A DNA stretch of 27,709 nt from an uncultured Eubacterium sp. (GTDB lineage: Bacteria; Bacillota; Clostridia; Lachnospirales; Lachnospiraceae): positions 1 through 27,709 of the forward strand of contig CAUCXT010000034.1 in NCBI GenBank assembly GCA_958446835.1, written 5' to 3'. Under the pieces are notes generated by a model. That model was not told where the DNA came from. It searched no databases and saw only the letters and a list, made by a program, of their open reading frames with translations. The position numbers and the translations under genes were made by a program. Of this stretch, positions 23,382 through 27,709 are shown one piece after another; position 1 is the stretch's first letter, and every line of letters starts with the position of its first letter.

Positions 23382-23405
23382 GTTGGGTAGATTGTGTTTT
23401 GCAAT
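23382..23405 (+). repeat. Copy 2 of the ~24-bp intergenic motif
   Basis: GTTGGG-TAGATT-GTGTTTTGCAAT, sharing GTTGG, AGATT and the 12-mer GTGTTTTGCAAT with 17131-17154. It lies between the murA stop and its terminator. It is followed by a small palindrome (CAATCA-CA-TGATTG, 23402-23415). Confidence 0.45.
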
Positions 23406-23429
23406 CACATGATTGTGTGTAGATATAAG

Positions 23430-23473
23430 ATAGGACATGTATGTTCAGTGAACATATATGTTCTATCTTTTTT
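23430..23473 (+). terminator. Terminator of murA
   Basis: A 17-bp stem with two GU pairs, 23430-23446 with 23450-23466, extendable by three more pairs, a 3-base AGT loop, then six T (23468-23473). Confidence 0.85.
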
Positions 23474-23516
23474 GATTTAGAGGATAAAGCCCCCAATAGT
23501 AACAATGGCGAAATAA

Positions 23517-23548
23517 TAAGAGGGCAGATAAAATTATCTGCCCTCTTA
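23517..23548 (-). terminator. Terminator of the frameshifted MCP gene
   Basis: A perfect 14-bp stem, 23517-23530 with 23535-23548, a 4-base loop, 20 bases after the MCP stop. On the minus strand it is followed by TTATTATTTC. Confidence 0.75.
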
Positions 23549-23568
23549 AAACGTAGCGGAAAACGATA

Positions 23569-25249
23569 TTAGCGGAACTGGAACTGACCGATGAGGTTCT
23601 TGAGTGTCTCAGCCTGTGCGGAAAGCTCCTCACTTGTAGCGGAGGTCTCCTCAGCGGAAGCGGAGTTGCTCTGTACAACCTCTGAAATCTGCTCAATTGC
23701 CTTCTCTACCTGTGCAAGCATATCGGACTGGCTTATTGCAGTCTCGCTTGACTTTGCAGCGCTTTCAGCAAAGGATTTCATTGTTTCAAGGATGTTATTG
23801 ATAACAGCAACGGTCTTCTGTGTAATTTCATTGCCGTTTTCAATCTCCGTGAGTGATCGCTCAAGAAGCTCTCTTGTGTTGACTGCGGACTTGGCACTGT
23901 CATCTGCAAGCTTACCAATCTGATCCGCAACAACGCCGAAGCCTCTTCCGGCATCGCCGGCTCTTGCTGCCTCAATTGAAGCATTGAGTGATAGCAAGTT
24001 GGTCTGTGAAGCGATATCCTCGATTTCACCGATAATGTTCTGGATCATTCTTGATGTCTCATTTATACGCTGCATAGCGTTGGTGAGTTCAATAAGATCT
24101 GCCTGGCTCTTCTCGGCATCGGATTCAGCCTGCTTTGCCTTAGCGGAGGCTTCTTTAGCTTCCTTGGCTGTAGTGGCGGCTGACTCGTTAATGTTCTCGA
24201 TTGTGGCTGTGAGCTCCTCAATGGCGCCTGCCTGCTCGGTAGCACCTTCGGCAAGAGTCTGTGCACTCTCGGCGAGCTGTGTTGAACCTATGGCAACCTG
24301 ATCGGATGACATGTTGATGTTGTGAAGAGTCTCATTGAGCTTGCGGTTCATATTTCTCATTGCAAGAATGAGTGATTCAAATTCGCCTACATACTGGTCT
24401 TCGATGTCTGTATTGACATTGAAGTTACCTTCTGACATCTCTGTGAGGAGTCTGCCGGCATCTGATACAATTGCATGAAGTGAATGACAGCTTTCCCTTA
24501 AGTTGTTGGCAAGCTTACCGAATTCATCTTCTGATTCGTATGTAATATCCACGTCAAGCTTACCGTTTCTGAGGTTCTCGGCAGCAAGCTCTATCTGAGA
24601 CATTGGCTCCATAATTATCTGTACAAGAGATCTTCGAATCTTGACTGAAATAAAGAGTGCGATAGCAAATATTATAATTGTAATAATGACGCAGATGATA
24701 CCTACAGTAGAGGCAATTGCGTATTCCTGATTTGCAGTACTTCCGGATATGGTACCTATTTCAATAAGAATGTCCTGTACTTTTTCCGTTATATCGTTAT
24801 ACGTTCCATTGAATAATTCAAGGGCTTCTTCGTTCTTGTTTGCTCTTGCAAGCGACATAAGCTGTGTTCGTGAAGACTTTAATTCAGAAATGGCAGAATC
24901 AAGTTCACTTACTATGGCCTTATTGTGGAAGGATTTCTCAAGTAATGCTACATTGGTTGCTACGCTCTCGGCATACTGGTCGGCAAGGTCTAATTTTTCA
25001 CTGGTTACAGCTGCGTCATCAGTTGTGAGTGACCACAGAACCATCTTGCCAATAAGCTGGATGTCTTTTCTTATCTCCATCTGGGTAACATCATTCCTGT
25101 ATGCGGTTGTGTAGAAGCTTTTGAACTGTATAATTACAGTTGAGAGAGATGATTGCAGATAGAAAAATAATGCTGGTTGCAAGCAGCACATAGCCAAAAC
25201 TTATCTGGAGCTTTTTAGCTATGCTTATATGTTTTAGCTTTTCGTTCAT
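23569..25249 (-). pseudogene. Methyl-accepting chemotaxis protein, frameshifted at a (GA)4 tract in TM1
   Basis: The gene starts at ATG 25249 with AAGGAG 8 bases upstream and reads MNEKLKHISIAKKLQISFGY, then LLATSIIFLSAII, a proper N-terminus and TM1. It goes out of frame at the (GA)4 tract 25142-25149 and stops soon after. The remaining 530-odd codons lie in the +1 frame. Adding one GA unit restores a 560-residue receptor across the joint (IISLSTVIIQFKSF). Downstream parts are intact: a helical sensor domain, TM2 (GIICVIITIIIFAIALFI), HAMP, and the signalling tip EDIASQTNLLSLNASIEAARAGDAGRGFGVVADQ. As given it cannot make a membrane receptor unless frameshifting occurs. It could be phase-variable, newly broken or a sequencing error. 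The alternative TTG start at 25197 lacks a proper TM1 and ribosome site. Confidence 0.85.
25142..25149 (-). repeat. (GA)4 dinucleotide tract at the MCP frameshift
   Basis: GAGAGAGA on +, (TC)4 in the coding direction, exactly where the two reading frames of the MCP must be joined. A perfect inverted repeat, AACTGTA-TAAT-TACAGTT (25124-25141), lies directly beside it. Confidence 0.8.
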
Positions 25250-25273
25250 AGTGATATCTCCTTAGTTGTTTTC

Positions 25274-25320
25274 TAGGCATTGGGTTATCGAATGTCGGTG
25301 GCATTGGTAATAAAAGCCTA
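25274..25320 (-). other. Structured-looking 5' leader of the frameshifted MCP gene
   Basis: TAGGC (25274-25278) and GCCTA (25316-25320) could close a domain holding two direct copies of GGCATTGG (25276-25283, 25300-25307). It lies between the promoter and the ribosome site. I could not match it to a c-di-GMP riboswitch or any other known class. Confidence 0.3.
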
Positions 25321-25339
25321 TTTTCTTGATATATAATTA

Positions 25340-25368
25340 ACTATATAGTACTTATGTATCATTGTCAA
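25340..25368 (-). promoter_or_regulatory. Promoter of the frameshifted MCP gene
   Basis: On the minus strand: consensus TTGACA (25368-25363), exactly 17 bp, TATAGT (25345-25340). The start is expected near 25333, about 85 bases before ATG 25249. A strong promoter argues that the gene is, or recently was, in use. Confidence 0.75.
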
Positions 25369-25419
25369 TTGTTTGGAGAAAAAAAGATAAATAATTCTAT
25401 ATGAATAAAACAGGCAAAT

Positions 25420-25473
25420 GGTCCGGGCAAAGGCATCTGTCATTCATAAGAACGAATATACCTTTCCCGGACC
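25420..25473 (-). terminator. Long hairpin, probable terminator after the HD-GYP gene
   Basis: GGTCCGGG-C-AAAGG (25420-25433) pairs with CCTTTCCCGGACC (25461-25473): 13 bp with one bulged base and a 27-base loop that holds a small ATTC/GAAT pairing. On the minus strand ATTTGCCTGTTTTATTC follows. It ends the MCP/HD-GYP transcript 65 bases after the stop. Confidence 0.6.
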
Positions 25474-25538
25474 TGGATTCTGATTTTATACTGTTGAAAA
25501 CATTACACAGTCCTATGTGATAAAAATGATATAATCGA

Positions 25539-26636
25539 CTATAATATGGCCTCAATCTTAAGATTAGGATTCTTAAGCAAGTCGATAAATTCACTTCCGA
25601 CCCGGACCATAGGGCGGTACAGGCACATAGGATTAATCATAACTATCTCCCCTTCGCGTCCATCATTGAGACGAACATTGTTATGAAGATAGGAGGATGT
25701 AATGCGGTTTAAGAAGGTCATGATATAATGTGGGTCATATTTATTGAGGCCTTCCTCATCAAACATCTGAATAACATCGAAAGGACAGAGTGCTCCGCGG
25801 TAGCTTCTGCGTGCTGTCATGGCATCATACACATCGGCAATTGCAACAATCTTGGCAAAAGGTGTTATACGCGAAGCTTCTGTATGGAAAGGATAACCGG
25901 AGCCGTCACAGCGTTCATGGTGAAGGAGACATACCTCCTTGATTCGTATATCTATCGGCTGATCCTTGAGCAGCTGGTATCCGCGCTTAACATGATCCTT
26001 CATAAGCGCGTATTCTTCATCGGAAAGGCGCCCCGGCTTGTTGAGTATCTGCTGAGGTATCGTGAGCTTGCCGATGTCATGGAGCAGACCTGCTGTAGTG
26101 AGCACCTTCAGATCTTCACCGGTTATACCAAGCCATTGACCAAGAATATTCGATATAAGGGCGACGTTCTGGCAGTGTGTGGCTATAATATCATCATAGT
26201 TGCGCAGGTTATGTATGAAGTCGAATATATGAATAGTATTCTTGCTTGAGTTGATAAGGTGTTCGGCATCCTTGTATATGGATTCCGTATCTATGGGCTT
26301 ACCGGTAGTTGAAGCTTCGTTGAGAATATTGGCAAGATGACTTATTGAGACTTCATAGTCAGCCCTGAACTGCTTGAATTCAACACTGTTTTTTAATCTG
26401 TCTGAATAATTCTCGTTATCTAAATGGGCAGCTTCTACAGGCTTGGTCATAGGAACCGAAGCCGGACTGTCATCTACGGGAACCTCAAGAATCGTATAGT
26501 ATTCCAGCTTGGATATTGTAGCCTCGTCAAGAACAAATCCGGCAGGCAGGACTAATTGTCCTGCCGGATTATATAGGTCTTCGGCAATAACCATGCCCGG
26601 TTTAACTTCAAATGAAAATAATACTTTTTTTGCCAT
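25539..26636 (-). CDS. HD-GYP domain protein, probable c-di-GMP phosphodiesterase
   Basis: A 365-residue cytoplasmic protein. Residues 1-60 form a small beta-rich N-terminal domain (FEVKPGMVIAEDLYNPAGQLVLPAG) often seen in front of HD-GYP domains, then a helical linker. The HD-GYP domain covers about 145-330: metal ligands His154, HDIGK (186-190), His215, the HHERCDGSGYP motif (239-249, with a Cys inside) and ADVYDAM (267-273). Such enzymes hydrolyse c-di-GMP and so favour motility over attachment. The GYP motif and HD core are intact, so activity is likely. ATG 26636 has AAGGAGT 6 bases upstream. The MCP gene upstream ends only 54 bases earlier on the same strand with no terminator between, so the two are probably co-transcribed. 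Confidence 0.93.
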   Translation of the reverse strand: MAKKVLFSFEVKPGMVIAEDLYNPAGQLVLPAGFVLDEATISKLEYYTILEVPVDDSPASVPMTKPVEAAHLDNENYSDRLKNSVEFKQFRADYEVSISHLANILNEASTTGKPIDTESIYKDAEHLINSSKNTIHIFDFIHNLRNYDDIIATHCQNVALISNILGQWLGITGEDLKVLTTAGLLHDIGKLTIPQQILNKPGRLSDEEYALMKDHVKRGYQLLKDQPIDIRIKEVCLLHHERCDGSGYPFHTEASRITPFAKIVAIADVYDAMTARRSYRGALCPFDVIQMFDEEGLNKYDPHYIMTFLNRITSSYLHNNVRLNDGREGEIVMINPMCLYRPMVRVGSEFIDLLKNPNLKIEAIL

Positions 26637-26690
26637 ACGTTACTCCTTTTATCAGTTATAATTCATGATGTCATTAGTGCTGTTGTTCAG

Positions 26691-27709
26691 CTATTTTTCT
26701 AGCAACTTAAATGCGCTGACAAGATTTTTGAGCTTCTCTGCCTGTGCGGCAAGTTCCTCACTGCTTGCAGAGCTCTCTTCAGCCATGGCGGTGTTCTCCT
26801 GAACAACTGCAGCAATCTGGTCGGCAGCCTGTGAAATCTGGTTGAGTGCATCAGCCTGCTCAGCAGAAGCCTTTGAAATAGCACCGATATTGTCAACGAG
26901 TGTATTGGTCTTGTTGACAGATTCAATGAGCTTGGCAGCCGTCTCATCGACCTTGTGCTTTCCGGCTTCAACGGCATTGAGTGCCTGAATGATAAGGTCA
27001 TTGGAGCTCTTGGCTGCTGCTGCACTCTGTGCGGCAAGGTTGCCTACCTGAGTGGCGACAACTGCAAAACCACGTCCTTCATTACCGGCTCTTGCAGCTT
27101 CGATAGAAGCATTGAGGGCAAGAAGATTGGTCTGTGAAGCTATATCGTTGATCGTATTGATGATACCACTGATCTGTTTTGCGGCTTCGTTGATTGTATC
27201 CATAGCCTGAACAACCTGCTGCATATCTTCGTTGCTTGCCATGATGTCCGTTCCGACAACCTTGGCCATGTTATTGGCGGTATTGGCGTTCTCGGCATTC
27301 TTGTTGACCTGTTCGGAAACAGTCTCGATAGTACTCTGGAGCTCTTCGACAGAGCTTGCCTGATCTGTTGCACCCTCTGTTATGGACTGTGCACCATCTG
27401 AGAGCTGGCTTGCATTGGCTGATACCATGTCGGCAACCTCGTTAATCTCTGCAAGAGTGTTTGACAAATCAGTGGCAACGGTGACAAGAGCATCCTCGAT
27501 TGCCTTGAAATCGCCGATATGATCGACTTCCGGCTGAACGTTGAAATTACCGGCAGCCATTTCGCTGAGACTTCTTGTGATATCAGCAATAATCTCTTTG
27601 AGGCGTGCGGACATATCGGAGAAGGTCTGTGTGAGTTCGCCTATCTCGTCATTATATATAACATCCGTATGGGTTGAGAAGTTGCCATTTGAGAGTTCAT
27701 TGGCAACAT
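26691..27709 (-). CDS. Methyl-accepting chemotaxis protein, 5'-truncated by the window end
   Basis: The C-terminal 338 residues of a chemoreceptor; the frame is open through base 27709, so the sensor and membrane segments lie beyond the window. The visible part opens inside a HAMP domain (ELSNGNF...DEIGELTQTFSDM), followed by a second HAMP-like segment (SEMAAGNFNVQPEV), then the signalling domain with tip NDIASQTNLLALNASIEAARAGNEGRGFAVVATQ. This domain differs more from the other two MCPs than they do from each other. There is no CheR-binding pentapeptide at the end (KLLEK). The HD-GYP gene follows after 54 bases on the same strand, suggesting one transcript coupling a receptor to c-di-GMP breakdown. 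Confidence 0.93.
   Translation of the reverse strand, partial: VANELSNGNFSTHTDVIYNDEIGELTQTFSDMSARLKEIIADITRSLSEMAAGNFNVQPEVDHIGDFKAIEDALVTVATDLSNTLAEINEVADMVSANASQLSDGAQSITEGATDQASSVEELQSTIETVSEQVNKNAENANTANNMAKVVGTDIMASNEDMQQVVQAMDTINEAAKQISGIINTINDIASQTNLLALNASIEAARAGNEGRGFAVVATQVGNLAAQSAAAAKSSNDLIIQALNAVEAGKHKVDETAAKLIESVNKTNTLVDNIGAISKASAEQADALNQISQAADQIAAVVQENTAMAEESSASSEELAAQAEKLKNLVSAFKLLEK

Noticed and set aside
25250..25538. c-di-GMP riboswitch in front of the MCP gene.
   Set aside because: I looked for the GEMM-I and GEMM-II core patterns on the minus strand and did not find them; only an unassigned structured leader is reported.
1..27709. tRNA, rRNA, CRISPR, prophage, integrase or insertion-sequence genes.
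   Set aside because: None seen on either strand; the only tandem repeats are the in-gene 18-bp units and the dinucleotide tract.

Overview
The window looks like chromosome from a motile, anaerobic, low-to-mid GC Firmicute, most likely a Lachnospiraceae-type Clostridium relative (Roseburia / Lachnospira / Butyrivibrio kind). This rests on strong AGGAGG ribosome sites, TTGACA/TATAAT promoters, a probably PPi-type phosphofructokinase, a CBS-containing family II pyrophosphatase, a MurA, and three methyl-accepting chemotaxis proteins (MCPs). The genus call is inference. I see no rRNA, tRNA, CRISPR array, phage gene or transposase.

Layout. 1-2561 (+): the 3' part of a sugar-type ABC solute-binding lipoprotein gene, then a MATE exporter. 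2672-4387 (-): an MCP, convergent with MATE across a bidirectional terminator. 4644-7430 (+): a strong promoter driving a transaldolase-transketolase operon (non-oxidative pentose phosphate pathway). 7601-8443 (+): an unrecognised membrane-anchored exported protein. 8457-9942 (+): an AAA/DUF234-type ATPase behind its own promoter and a large inverted repeat. 10019-11254 (-): the phosphofructokinase. 11449-15432 (+): a leader region (promoter, 26-codon leader ORF, hairpin, intrinsic terminator) followed by two overlapping genes for a heterodimeric multidrug-type ABC exporter. 15525-17101: a zinc-ribbon/Yip1-like membrane protein and a NUDIX hydrolase. 17187-20042: the pyrophosphatase, a flavin-reductase-like protein with a repeat-coded tail, and a shikimate-kinase-like protein. 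20261-23331: a LysM-G5-M23 cell-wall endopeptidase and MurA. 23569-27709 (-): a frameshifted MCP, an HD-GYP c-di-GMP phosphodiesterase and the 3' part of a third MCP.

Working together. Central carbon metabolism (Tal, Tkt, PFK, and PPase, which sets the PPi pool a PPi-PFK would use), wall synthesis and turnover (MurA, M23), efflux (MATE, ABC pair) and motility signalling (MCPs, HD-GYP) share the stretch.

Most interesting points: (1) the leader ORF plus terminator ahead of the ABC pair has the architecture of ribosome-mediated attenuation, as in Bacillus bmrBCD; (2) the MCP at 23569-25249 is put out of frame exactly at a (GA)4 dinucleotide tract, so it is phase-variable, a recent pseudogene or an assembly error; (3) a TGTTAC-N5-TGTTAA site fits the WalR consensus at the start of the M23 peptidase transcript; (4) a 41-bp inverted repeat abuts the -35 box of the DUF234 ATPase promoter.
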